Below, piece after piece: positions 19,637 to 27,337 of a stretch of DNA of 64,000 nucleotides. Below the pieces are notes generated by a model. That model saw only the letters and a list, made by a program, of their open reading frames with translations, did not search any database and was not told the origin of the DNA. Where the stretch lies: the NCBI GenBank assembly GCA_014874455.1, contig JADBJL010000001.1, positions 1 to 64,000 on the forward strand, in the 5' to 3' direction. Position numbers and translations under genes: made by a program. Each line of letters opens with the position of its first letter. The first letter of the stretch is position 1. Origin of the DNA: Thermomicrobiaceae bacterium (GTDB lineage: Bacteria; Chloroflexota; Chloroflexia; Thermomicrobiales; Thermomicrobiaceae).

Positions 19637-20866
19637 GTGGCTGGGAAGCCTGGTTCCGGGATGCTCATCCAGTCGGAAGTCGCGAGAGCGTGGACGAGCC
19701 TGATCGCCCGGCTGGTCGTCTTCGTTGCCTTCTTCGACCTCTTCGTCCAGTATCCCCTCGCTGCCCCGTACGCCGAGTCGCTGGGTGCGAGCCCTGCCCT
19801 CGCCGGCCTGGTCGTCGCGAGCTACTCCATCGCGAATCTGGCCGGAAACATCGGCGCCGGCCCACTGCTCGACCGCTTCGGCCGCATCTGGCCGTTGCTG
19901 GTTGGCCTGAGCGCGACCGCTGTCGCCCTCACGGCTTACACGATCGTCACCAGCGCCTTCCAGTTACTCGCCGTGCGCGTCGTACACGGGTTGGTGGTGG
20001 CGACCCTCGCGCCCGGGGCCTTCGCCTTGATTGGCGACATCGCACCGCCCGAGCAGCGCGCCCGGGCGATGGGTTTCAACGGCACGCTCATCGCCGTCGC
20101 GGCGGTGGCGGCGCCACCACTGGCAGGCATCGTCCAGGATCGCGCTGGCTACGCACCGGTCTTTCTCGCTGACGCCGCGCTGATGGCGCTGGCGGCCGTC
20201 GTCGCCTTCATGAGCCTCCGGCGCTTACCGAACTGGAGACCGCCCTCGTCCCCTGACACCGATTCCCCCGCTCTCGGACGATATCTTCGCCTGGCCCGCC
20301 GGGCGCGGCTGAGGCTGGCATATACCGCGATCCTCGCGTTTGCTCTGAGTTTGGGGTTCCTGGTTACCCATCTTCCGCTGGCGCTGGTGGCAGACGGCAG
20401 GAGCGCCGCGCTGCGCGGCTTCGCGTTCAGCGTCTACGCTCTTGTGGCCGCAGCGGTCATGGTGAGCCCGATGAGCCGCGCCAGCGACCGGCGCGGTCGC
20501 CTGACGCCGATCGGCGGCGGCCTGCTGTTCGTCGGCCTCGGCTTGGTTATCCTCGCGCTGAGCCTCGCGCGCTCACCAGTAGCGCTGGGCATGGGGATCT
20601 TCGGGTTGGGCTTCGGCCTGCTGTTCCCGGCGACGAGCGCCCTGGTGGTCGAGGCGAGCGCGCCTGAGGAGCGAGGCTCGGCCTTCGGTCTCTTCTACGC
20701 GCTCTACTCGGTCGGGGTCATCCTCGGCGCACTGCTCAGCGGGTTTCTGGCCGAGCTGGTCGGAACAAGCTCTGGCCTGCCCTTTCTGGTCAGCGGACTG
20801 CTGGCTGTCGCCGCGGGTTGCGCCGTCTTGCGGAACCAACCCCAAACTGGTCGACGTGAGGTCTAG
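19637..20866 (+). CDS. MFS transporter, 12-helix type
   Basis: 409-aa major facilitator transporter with about twelve hydrophobic helices. The first half reads LVVFVAFFDLFVQYPLAAPY (TM1) and GNIGAGPLLDRFGRIWPLLV (motif A region: loop 2-3 with D-R-G-R). The second half repeats it with SPMSRASDRRGRLTPIGGGL. GFNGTLIAVAAVAAPPLAGI matches the TM5 antiporter motif. Start choice: GTG at 19637 has GGAG eight bases upstream; ATG at 19661 is the alternative and lacks a clear site. It diverges from tetR, so it is likely a TetR-repressed exporter. Its stop overlaps that of the convergent MarR gene. Substrate unknown. Confidence 0.87.
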   Translation: MAGKPGSGMLIQSEVARAWTSLIARLVVFVAFFDLFVQYPLAAPYAESLGASPALAGLVVASYSIANLAGNIGAGPLLDRFGRIWPLLVGLSATAVALTAYTIVTSAFQLLAVRVVHGLVVATLAPGAFALIGDIAPPEQRARAMGFNGTLIAVAAVAAPPLAGIVQDRAGYAPVFLADAALMALAAVVAFMSLRRLPNWRPPSSPDTDSPALGRYLRLARRARLRLAYTAILAFALSLGFLVTHLPLALVADGRSAALRGFAFSVYALVAAAVMVSPMSRASDRRGRLTPIGGGLLFVGLGLVILALSLARSPVALGMGIFGLGFGLLFPATSALVVEASAPEERGSAFGLFYALYSVGVILGALLSGFLAELVGTSSGLPFLVSGLLAVAAGCAVLRNQPQTGRREV

Positions 20867-21399
20867 CGATGGTGTTTCGGCCTAAGCTCCAGCCTCGGGC
20901 GGCCGACCAGTTGGGTCGAAAGCGCGCCGACGAGTAATCGGAGGCCGCGGGCAACGTCGGCGCGCTCAGCCTCGCTCAGACGCTCGAGGGCCCGAGAGAG
21001 GTGGGAAAGGGGGGTCGTCTCACGGGTGATCAGCTCTTCCCCTGCTGGAGTCGCGCGAACCACCGTGACCCGGCGATCTCGTTGGTCACGCTCCCGAACC
21101 AGGAGGCCGCGCGCCTCCAGTCGATCCAGGATACCGGTCATCGTGGGATTCGAAACCCCGATCTGCCTGGCGAGATCGGACACCCGCATCGGCCCTCCGG
21201 CGACCAGCAACTGGAGCGTGACGCGCTGGCGCGGCGGCAGCTCTTCCACCCCCCGGTGGGTGATAGCCGCAAGCAGTTGCAGTGAAGTGCAAAGGGTCAC
21301 GACGTCCTGCACGAGGTCTGCTGACCCCGCCGTCTCCCCTGGATGCTCGGCAAGCATCGCTTGGTCTACCCCCGTGGTGATCGCGACCGTGATCCTCAT
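20863..21399 (-). CDS. MarR family transcriptional regulator
   Basis: 178-aa winged-helix regulator. The HTH reads MRVSDLARQIGVSNPTMTGI, followed by LDRLEARGLLVRERDQRDRR and the wing TVVRATPAGEEL. The ATG at 21399 is only eight bases from a -10-like TATAGT (21408-21413) and has no ribosome site, so the message may be leaderless; a TTG three codons earlier would be within the same short space. The gene is convergent with the MFS gene, and their stop codons overlap. No obvious target operon other than the MFS neighbour or itself. Likely complete. Confidence 0.88.
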   Translation of the reverse strand: MRITVAITTGVDQAMLAEHPGETAGSADLVQDVVTLCTSLQLLAAITHRGVEELPPRQRVTLQLLVAGGPMRVSDLARQIGVSNPTMTGILDRLEARGLLVRERDQRDRRVTVVRATPAGEELITRETTPLSHLSRALERLSEAERADVARGLRLLVGALSTQLVGRPRLELRPKHHR

Positions 21400-21733
21400 T
21401 GCCGCCAACTATAAGCGTTCGCGCCGGGGCGATACCGTACCGCCAGGCCACTCAGCCTGGTAAATTCTTCCTATGCACCAGGTTGTGGTTTCGAGCGTCT
21501 CGCCTTCCTCCCGCTCGAGGCTCCAGCCGTCGTCAAGCGCCCGTGCCTCGAGCCGGCTTCACTCCCTCCAGGGCACCCTTTGTGCATCGGAACTGGCTCG
21601 TGCTAGGCTTGCAGGATGGCAGTCCGACTCACACCGGAGTCGGGCACTGGCGTTACTGCCGGAGAGCGCGGATTCGACGACGAATGTGCGCGCCGTGGTA
21701 GTGAGAAGCCGACAACTCGCGAAGGAGGAAACC
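21400..21733. other. intergenic region between marR and rplY
   Basis: 334 bases between divergent genes. It contains the marR -10 (21408-21413), the small inverted repeat CCAGGC-CACTCA-GCCTGG (about 21444-21461), and the likely rplY promoter (21579-21608). The open frame that extends from 21473 into rplY has no ribosome site and is not taken as coding. Confidence 0.45.
21579..21608 (+). promoter_or_regulatory. probable rplY promoter
   Basis: -35 TTGTGC (21579-21584), 18-base spacer, -10 TAGGCT (21603-21608). The leader to the ATG would be about 118 bases. Confidence 0.35.
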
Positions 21734-22387
21734 ATGTCGCAACATCCGACGCTGAAGGGAGCGCGCCGCTCGGTCATCGGCAAGCAGGTCAAGCGCTTGC
21801 GGCGCGAGGGATTGACTCCAGGGGTCATCTATGGCCCGGTCGTCGATGCCCCATTGCCGGTCAGTGTCGAGGCGCAGGAGTTCGAACGAGTCTTTCAGCG
21901 TGCTGGCTCGACGACACTGGTCGACCTGCAGGTGAACGGGCTCACGTACCCTGTCTTCATCCGAGAGGTCGAGCGACACCCGGTGAGCAACCAGCTCTTG
22001 AACGTCGAGTTCTATGCCCCGGATCTTCGGAGGCCGGTCACTGCCCTCGTGCCGATCGTCGCCGTGGGTGAGTTGCCAGCCGGCGTCGACGGAGTCGTAA
22101 CCTACGCGAAGCCCGAGATCGAAGTGCGCTCGCTGCCGGAACGGATTCCCCACCAGGTCGAGGTCGACCTCGGTCTCCTGAGCCCGGAGCGACTGACGGT
22201 CTACGCCGGTGACTTGCTGCTACCTGAGGGGGTGGAATTGGTCACGCCAGCGGAGGATGTGGTACTCGTCGTCGAGACCGCAATGGTTGCCGAGGAAGTG
22301 AAGGCGCCTGAGCACGTGCTGGCGGAAGAGATCGGCGACCGGCCCGCTGCCGTGGAAGAGGGCGCGAGCCCGGTGGAAGAAGAGTGA
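21734..22387 (+). CDS. rplY: 50S ribosomal protein bL25 (Ctc-type, long form)
   Basis: 217-aa 5S rRNA-binding ribosomal protein of the CTC type (bL25 domain plus TL5/CTC C-terminal beta domain). The start reads PTLKGARRSVIGKQVKRLRR followed by GLTPGVIYGP, close to family signatures, and the middle contains FIREVERHPVSNQLLNVEFY. The second domain begins near PVTALVPIVAVGELPAGVDG. The tail is acidic, with many Glu. The ATG at 21734 has AAGGAGG seven bases upstream. It appears monocistronic, followed by a convergent hypothetical gene. Confidence 0.93.
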   Translation: MSQHPTLKGARRSVIGKQVKRLRREGLTPGVIYGPVVDAPLPVSVEAQEFERVFQRAGSTTLVDLQVNGLTYPVFIREVERHPVSNQLLNVEFYAPDLRRPVTALVPIVAVGELPAGVDGVVTYAKPEIEVRSLPERIPHQVEVDLGLLSPERLTVYAGDLLLPEGVELVTPAEDVVLVVETAMVAEEVKAPEHVLAEEIGDRPAAVEEGASPVEEE

Positions 22388-22409
22388 CCGGGCACCCGAT
22401 CTACCGTGC

Positions 22410-22868
22410 CTACTCGGCAGGATGTCGCAGTGACGGGAGCCGGGCCCACTCCCAGCGAGTCAGGATCCGATACAGCAGCAAGGCTCCCGCCACGCCTGCC
22501 AGGCCGAGGCCGATTTGGCGCGCTGCCGGGCCGCGCGGTGACGCTTCCATTACGGGCATGCTCCAGGTGCTGGTCTGGTGGACAACAACACGCCGGGAGG
22601 GAGTGGCCACACGAACGTGCACTTCCGTGTACGTGAACTCGGCCTCCGAGAGCAACCCCTGCGCTTCTTGCCGGTGTCTCGGGCGACGTTTGGCATCCCA
22701 GGCGCGACGCGCTAACCCGAGCAACTCAGGCGAGAACTCAGCGGCCGTCGCGGCCAGCGCCTGGACTGCGGGATGAAGCCCTCGTTCTCGATGGATCCCC
22801 CGAGCTGCATCTCGGACTCGAGGAAAGGCGGGTCGGCTCGCGACGACAGGCAGGCGAGACTCAGCCAT
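22410..22868 (-). CDS. hypothetical protein with C-terminal membrane helix
   Basis: 152-aa protein I do not recognise. It has an N-terminal hydrophilic helical part (GLHPAVQALAATAAEFSPEL), a beta-rich middle (AEFTYTEVHVRVATPSRRVV) and one membrane helix near the end (GLGLAGVAGALLLYRIL), followed by a basic tail. The ATG at 22868 is chosen over an upstream in-frame one because GAGGAGG lies a few bases before it. It follows the CpXC-type gene by 38 bases on the same strand, so the two are probably one operon. It converges with rplY. Confidence 0.62.
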   Translation of the reverse strand: MAESRLPVVASRPAFPRVRDAARGIHRERGLHPAVQALAATAAEFSPELLGLARRAWDAKRRPRHRQEAQGLLSEAEFTYTEVHVRVATPSRRVVVHQTSTWSMPVMEASPRGPAARQIGLGLAGVAGALLLYRILTRWEWARLPSLRHPAE

Positions 22869-22906
22869 TCGTCCTCCTCGATCTCTCACGGCCCAACAGC
22901 AACCGC

Positions 22907-23431
22907 TCAGACCTTCCGCACCTCTTCGGTTCCCGGGCCTTCTACTCCTTCAACTGAAGCATCGCCAACCGATGTCTGGCGGCGTGCTTCCCACTCCCTC
23001 CGGGCAGCAGCGACCGCTTCCTGCCCGCCCAGGTACTTCTCGATCATCTCGTCGAAACCGAAGACGACATCGACCCGCACATCGTACGTCGCGTACTTCA
23101 AGACCAGATCCTCGTAGCGCGCCCAGTACCAGTCTTCCCCGCCACCGGCTCTGATCTCCCATGCCGGACGTACTTGCACGACGAGCTTGCGTTCGGGATC
23201 GTAGTAGTCGAAGATCGTCTCGATCTCACGCGGCTTCTTGCAGAGGGGACAGGCAGTCCGGTGCATCGTCTTCAGCAAAATCCCGAGTCGAGCATCTGGA
23301 TGGGTTGCCACATTGACGCGTCGTACCACCGGGGCACTCCACGACGCATTACACGGTACGCACCGCATCTCGATCTCGGTGAACTCTGTCATGATCTCCG
23401 GCGTAGTCTCGACCCTCGTGCCGTCAGCCAT
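22907..23431 (-). CDS. CpXC-like zinc-binding protein
   Basis: 174-aa protein with two CxxC pairs: C24/C27 in EMRCVPCNASW and C61/C64 in RTACPLCKKPREI, probably one zinc site. The pattern, with TEFTEIEMRCVPC at the N-terminus, resembles the CpXC domain family, whose function is unknown. The remainder looks alpha/beta with a charged C-terminal tail (VEGVEGPGTEEVRKV). The ATG at 23431 has AAGGAG six bases upstream; an ATG 15 codons earlier lacks one. Upstream gene of a two-gene unit with the membrane-anchored hypothetical protein. Family call is moderate. Confidence 0.7.
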   Translation of the reverse strand: MADGTRVETTPEIMTEFTEIEMRCVPCNASWSAPVVRRVNVATHPDARLGILLKTMHRTACPLCKKPREIETIFDYYDPERKLVVQVRPAWEIRAGGGEDWYWARYEDLVLKYATYDVRVDVVFGFDEMIEKYLGGQEAVAAARREWEARRQTSVGDASVEGVEGPGTEEVRKV

Positions 23432-23715
23432 ACCGGCTCCTTCGCATCGTCCAATATGCGCCTCTCCCGGAACCATTCACCTCCTGCCTTCATCCGCCGG
23501 GATGAAGCACACCACGGCCGATCGCTCGCTACTCGCATATCATTGTAGCGTCTAGCGTCGTCCTGTCTCGGGTGGCTGTCCAGGAGGGAGAGCAGCGCGA
23601 CCAAGGCGGCGCAGCAAGCTGTCCTGGCAGCGGTCTGTCGCGACCCTTTCCGTGCTCTCCCACCAGAGCGAAACGAGATTCTCCTCGGGAGAGAAGAGAT
23701 CGAAGGGGGCCACCG

Positions 23716-23967
23716 ATGGACGGCACGCACGAAGAGATCGTGCAGGCGTTCCGCGTGCGAGGCTTCCGTCCTGCATACGAGTCGTCAGCGATCGCCATCT
23801 TGACGCACCCTGATTGCCCCGGAACCGAGGTCAGAGTCGGTACGGTGTATGTGGTGCTCGAACGCGACGGACAGGAGATCTACCGCACCCGTCACGACGA
23901 GTTCGACATCGCTGAGGCCCTACGGCGGCTGTCCTCCGCCATCTCCTCGGCGACCGAAACAACATAA
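23716..23967 (+). CDS. small hypothetical protein, 83 aa
   Basis: Unrecognised 83-aa protein with an alpha-beta-beta-alpha look: THEEIVQAFRVRGFRPAYES, then short strands IAILTHPDC and RVGTVYVVLERDG, and a C-terminal helix FDIAEALRRLSSAIS. The ATG at 23716 has GAAGGGGG upstream, and codon usage looks like its neighbours. It diverges from the CpXC-type gene across about 280 bases. The open frame continues upstream of the ATG but without a ribosome site. Confidence 0.65.
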   Translation: MDGTHEEIVQAFRVRGFRPAYESSAIAILTHPDCPGTEVRVGTVYVVLERDGQEIYRTRHDEFDIAEALRRLSSAISSATETT

Positions 23968-24125
23968 TTGCTTCAGTACACTTGCGCGGTAGAGGTTCGA
24001 GCATGTCACCCGAGCAGTGGACAGCGTTTGGTCGAGTGACCTTGTAGCCCGCCACGTCCGGCTGGCTCCGGGTGGCGAGAGCGCCTCGATGGCCACGTCG
24101 GTGCTGTCGGTAGGAGAGTGTGGCT

Positions 24126-24944
24126 GTGTCGCTATTGGAGCGGTATGACGTCTATCCGATCGGGGTTGTCCACTCGCGTATCGCTGACCGGCGGATGATG
24201 CCGGCCCAGGGAATTACCGCTGAGATCGAGGTCTTCCCGGAGTTCCAGGATGGCCTGCTGAGGATCGAGGAGAACTCGCACATCTGGGTGATCGGCTGGT
24301 TGCACGAAGGCGATCGCCACCGGCTGCAGCTCGTCCGGCCGGAGTACGAGCCGGCTCGGCGCCGGCGTGGCGTCTTCGGTTTACGCTCGGTGGCTCGGCC
24401 CAACCTGCTTTCGCTGAGCGCCTGCCGCCTCCTCGCTGTCGAGGGCAACCGCCTCGTCGTCGATCCGCTGGAGCTGATCGATGGGACTCCAGTGCTCGAC
24501 ATCAAGCGCTACTCCGTGAGCTGGGACTGCATCTTCTCGGCCCGCAGCTCGCGCGACCGCTACCTCATCGACCTGACCGGCCCTGAACGACTGGCCGAGT
24601 TCGAGCGCGAAGCCGCCAACTTTCACGGCGAGCGGTGTGCGTGGGTGGTCGCTGGCGCGCGGTTGATCCAGCACCTTTACGAACTCTGGGGCGTGCGTCC
24701 GAAGGACGAAGAGCTCGTCCTCACCGTCGGCCTCGATCCGGAGGTTCTCCACCTCGCCGACGCGCTGCAAGCGCTCACCGGCGCGACGCTCGGTACCGGC
24801 CGCCTCTGGGCTCGCCCAGGCAAGTTCGTGGCCTTCGAATATGGCGAGCGGCACCTAGCCCTGACGCCGAACCGGTTGCCCGCAGATCTCGACGAGATCA
24901 GAAAGCGACCGATCACCGACCTGTTCACGCCGGTCGAGGACTGA
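24126..24944 (+). CDS. TrmO/TsaA-like domain fused to FmdE-like domain
   Basis: 272-aa two-domain protein. Residues about 8-140 resemble TrmO (YaeB/TsaA), the SAM-dependent methyltransferase that makes m6t6A37 in tRNA-Thr: YPIGVVHSRI, RRGVFGLRSVARPNLLSLSA and LIDGTPVLDIKRY match its motifs, but the usual RSPxRPNPIGLS is altered. Residues about 163-270 resemble FmdE: FHGERCAWVVAGARLIQHLY and ADALQALTGATLGTGRLWAR. The second FmdE cysteine position (TGC) is Ala here. Start GTG 24126 is preferred to GTG 24120 because the AGGAG at 24112-24116 is nine rather than three bases away. The fusion is unusual and its substrate uncertain. Confidence 0.75.
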   Translation: MSLLERYDVYPIGVVHSRIADRRMMPAQGITAEIEVFPEFQDGLLRIEENSHIWVIGWLHEGDRHRLQLVRPEYEPARRRRGVFGLRSVARPNLLSLSACRLLAVEGNRLVVDPLELIDGTPVLDIKRYSVSWDCIFSARSSRDRYLIDLTGPERLAEFEREAANFHGERCAWVVAGARLIQHLYELWGVRPKDEELVLTVGLDPEVLHLADALQALTGATLGTGRLWARPGKFVAFEYGERHLALTPNRLPADLDEIRKRPITDLFTPVED

Positions 24945-25091
24945 CGCGCGCAAGCGGCCTCGCTCGACGAAGCGCCGGGGAGAAGCGCTCGAGTGTTCAT
25001 CCCCAACCGGCAGGCGCCACCGGCCGCGAAAGGTAGGCGAGCACGTCGCGTGCCACTCGCTCCGCGTCGTCGCCGAGCTCGGGAGGTCTCC

Positions 25092-25508
25092 GTGGACGCT
25101 CCCCTGCACGTGTCAGCGGAGACGCGCACGACTGCCGGGCTGATCCTGCTGACGATCGTTACCCTCGAGTCAGGTGGGTTGCTCCTGCTGCGCGTCCGGC
25201 ACGCGCTATCGCATGACCTCGTTGCACCAGGCGTTCGCCAGGGCTGGGCATGCCCACGCTGGCGTGCTCGTGACGCTGGACTAGTCGGCCAGATCCTGGC
25301 CGATGAAGCTGAACTGAGCGGGCTGCTGGCCGTCATCGCCCGCAACGGCATCCGGGTCGCCGCCATCCTGATGCCCGACGGGTTTTTCCTGTCCTCGGCC
25401 GGTCGCGATGTCACCGCGCCGAACCGGCTTATCGCCCCGGTCTACGCGGGCGCGGTCTCGCTGGCCCTCGGCGTCGTCTCGCTCGGGATCGGCCTGCTCT
25501 CCGCCTGA
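25092..25508 (+). CDS. hypothetical membrane protein with an apparent out-of-frame segment
   Basis: 138-aa protein with GTG start at 25092 and a GGAGG just upstream. The N-terminus has one membrane helix (TAGLILLTIVTLESGGLLLL), and the C-terminus another (IAPVYAGAVSLALGVVSLGI). Between about residues 42 and 64 the reading frame gives an odd, Arg/Trp-rich stretch. The +1 frame of the same DNA (25213-25281) gives AFARAGHAHAGVLVTL, which looks far more like a membrane protein and resembles a motif I recall from homologues. Two nearby compensating single-base shifts, natural or from sequencing, would explain this. Function unknown. Confidence 0.6.
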   Translation: MDAPLHVSAETRTTAGLILLTIVTLESGGLLLLRVRHALSHDLVAPGVRQGWACPRWRARDAGLVGQILADEAELSGLLAVIARNGIRVAAILMPDGFFLSSAGRDVTAPNRLIAPVYAGAVSLALGVVSLGIGLLSA

Positions 25509-25539
25509 CGCGGCGTCGCGTCGGCCACCTCGCGGCCGC

Positions 25540-26265
25540 TCACTCCCAGCGGAACGTGCGCGAGGCCACCATCAGGGCAGCAACGAACCAGAGCGCGAGA
25601 GCGAGGATCTGGGCCAGTGGAACCCCTGGCTGCTGGCCGAGGCTCAGCCTGAGGCCTTCTGCCAGCGCGTTGGATGGTAGGAGCAGTCCGACAATGGCCA
25701 GCGGGCCAGGGAGCCGCTCGACTGGCCACACGATGCCGCCCAGCAGGAGCAGCAAGAGGTAGAGGGCGTTGGCGGCGGCCAGCGTGGTCTCCGCCCGCAG
25801 GGTGCCGGCCAGGAGCAGCCCGATGCTGGAGAACGCGGCTGTGCCCGAGGCCAGCGCCAGAAGTGCCCAGAGGAGGGAGCCGCCTGGTCGCCAGCCGTAG
25901 CCGACGACCGCGATCCCGAGCAGCAGGGCGATCTCGGCGGCCACGACGGCCACGACTGATATGACCTTCGCCCCCAGCAGCCGTCCCCGGCCCAATGGCG
26001 TGCTGCCGAGCCGCTTGAGCACGCCGTAGCTCCGTTCATAGGCGGTGCGGATGCCCAGGCTGACCAGGCCGGTAGACATCACCGCCAGCGCCAGCATCCC
26101 AGGCAGCAGGAAGTCGACCGGCCGCGCGTACCCTGGCGGCGCGATACCGAGTGAGGCGAAGAACACGAGCAGCACCGCCGGAACCACCAGCGTAATCAGC
26201 ACGCCCTCAGCGCGGCGCAACGTCAACACCAGTTCCATTCGAGCCTGCGCCAGCAGCGCCTCCAC
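25540..26265 (-). CDS. ABC-2 type transporter permease
   Basis: 241-aa membrane protein with about six hydrophobic helices, typical of ABC-2 permeases that pair with DrrA/CcmA-type ATPases. The N-terminal cytoplasmic helix MELVLTLRRAEGVLITLVVP precedes TM1, and IRTAYERSYGVLKRLGSTPL is the usual loop contacting the ATPase. It ends ALMVASRTFRWE. ATG at 26265; 64 bases after the stop of the ATPase gene on the same strand. It probably exports a drug, lipid or other hydrophobic compound; the substrate is not evident. Confidence 0.87.
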   Translation of the reverse strand: MEALLAQARMELVLTLRRAEGVLITLVVPAVLLVFFASLGIAPPGYARPVDFLLPGMLALAVMSTGLVSLGIRTAYERSYGVLKRLGSTPLGRGRLLGAKVISVVAVVAAEIALLLGIAVVGYGWRPGGSLLWALLALASGTAAFSSIGLLLAGTLRAETTLAAANALYLLLLLLGGIVWPVERLPGPLAIVGLLLPSNALAEGLRLSLGQQPGVPLAQILALALWFVAALMVASRTFRWE

Positions 26266-26329
26266 TGTCCCCTACCTTCTCATGAACGTAACCGCCGCCG
26301 CGCAAGCCGCGGCGGGCTCGCGCGGCAGG

Positions 26330-27337
26330 TCACTCCCGGAGCTCGTGGCCGGTCAGCCGCAGGAAGACCTCCTCCAGCGACTCGTGGCCAACGCGGATCG
26401 TCTGCAGAAGCACGCCAGCATCGCGCGCCCAGGCCGTCAGTTCCGCTAGCAGATCGGCCGGCCGCTTGGTGCGGATGACATACTGCCCGGGCTGGGTCTC
26501 CCGCGCATCGAGCGCACAGGGGAGCGCGCGCAGCGCGACGAGATCCAACCCCGCTGGAGCGGTGAACTGCACCTCGTCGGTCTCGGCCTGCGTCAGCTCT
26601 CGTGGCGATGCGAGCGCGACGAGCCGGCCGTTGTCGATGATCGCCACGCGGTCAGCAAGCCGCTCCGCTTCTTCCATGAAGTGCGTGGTCAGCAGCACGG
26701 TGATGCCGCGCTCGCGCAACGACGAGATCAACGACCAGGTGAGCCGCCGCGCCTGTGGATCCATGCCGGTGGTCGGCTCGTCGAGGAACAACAGCTCCGG
26801 CTTCCCCACCAGGGCAGCAGCCAGAGCTAGGCGTCGCTGCTGCCCGCCGGAGAGCTGGCGGTAGCGCACCCGCGCGACGTCGTCCAACCCGACCAAGTGG
26901 ATCAACTCCCGCGGATCCTCGGAATCCTCGTAAAAGTGGCTCAGAAGATCGAGGAACTCGATCGGCGTTACCGTCGGGTAGATGCCCCCGCTCTGGAGCA
27001 TCACCCCGATACGCGTCCTGAGCTCGGCGCCGTCCCGCTGTGGATCCAGCCCCAGCACGCGTACCTCACCGCCGTCGGCCTTCCGGTATCCTTCGAGGAT
27101 CTCGATCGTCGTCGTCTTGCCTGCGCCGTTCGGCCCCAGGAGCGCGAAGATCTCCTTGTGCTGGATGGCGAAGCTGAGCCCGTCGACTGCCACACGCTCA
27201 CCGTACCGCTTCACCAGGTCGCGGACGACGACAGCCTCACCGTTCGGCTCACGCTCCCCATCGCGGAACGCCCTGCGCGTGGCAGCTCTCGCTGCTCGAT
27301 CCACCGCTGGGCTAGGCTGGCGGCCTTGTATGCCCAT
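26330..27337 (-). CDS. ABC transporter ATP-binding protein
   Basis: 335-aa ATPase of the DrrA/CcmA type. Walker A GPNGAGKTTT (about residue 69), Q-loop VMLQSGGIYP, signature LSGGQQRRLALA, Walker B LLFLDEPTTGMDP and the H-loop TTHFMEEAERLADRV are all present. A C-terminal extension of about 90 residues after residue 245 is typical of export ATPases. The ATG at 27337 shares its A with the TGA of the upstream hydrolase gene (TGATG), so the genes are translationally coupled. The first 30 residues are basic and poorly conserved, so an internal start is possible. Works with the downstream permease. Confidence 0.92.
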   Translation of the reverse strand: MGIQGRQPSPAVDRAARAATRRAFRDGEREPNGEAVVVRDLVKRYGERVAVDGLSFAIQHKEIFALLGPNGAGKTTTIEILEGYRKADGGEVRVLGLDPQRDGAELRTRIGVMLQSGGIYPTVTPIEFLDLLSHFYEDSEDPRELIHLVGLDDVARVRYRQLSGGQQRRLALAAALVGKPELLFLDEPTTGMDPQARRLTWSLISSLRERGITVLLTTHFMEEAERLADRVAIIDNGRLVALASPRELTQAETDEVQFTAPAGLDLVALRALPCALDARETQPGQYVIRTKRPADLLAELTAWARDAGVLLQTIRVGHESLEEVFLRLTGHELRE

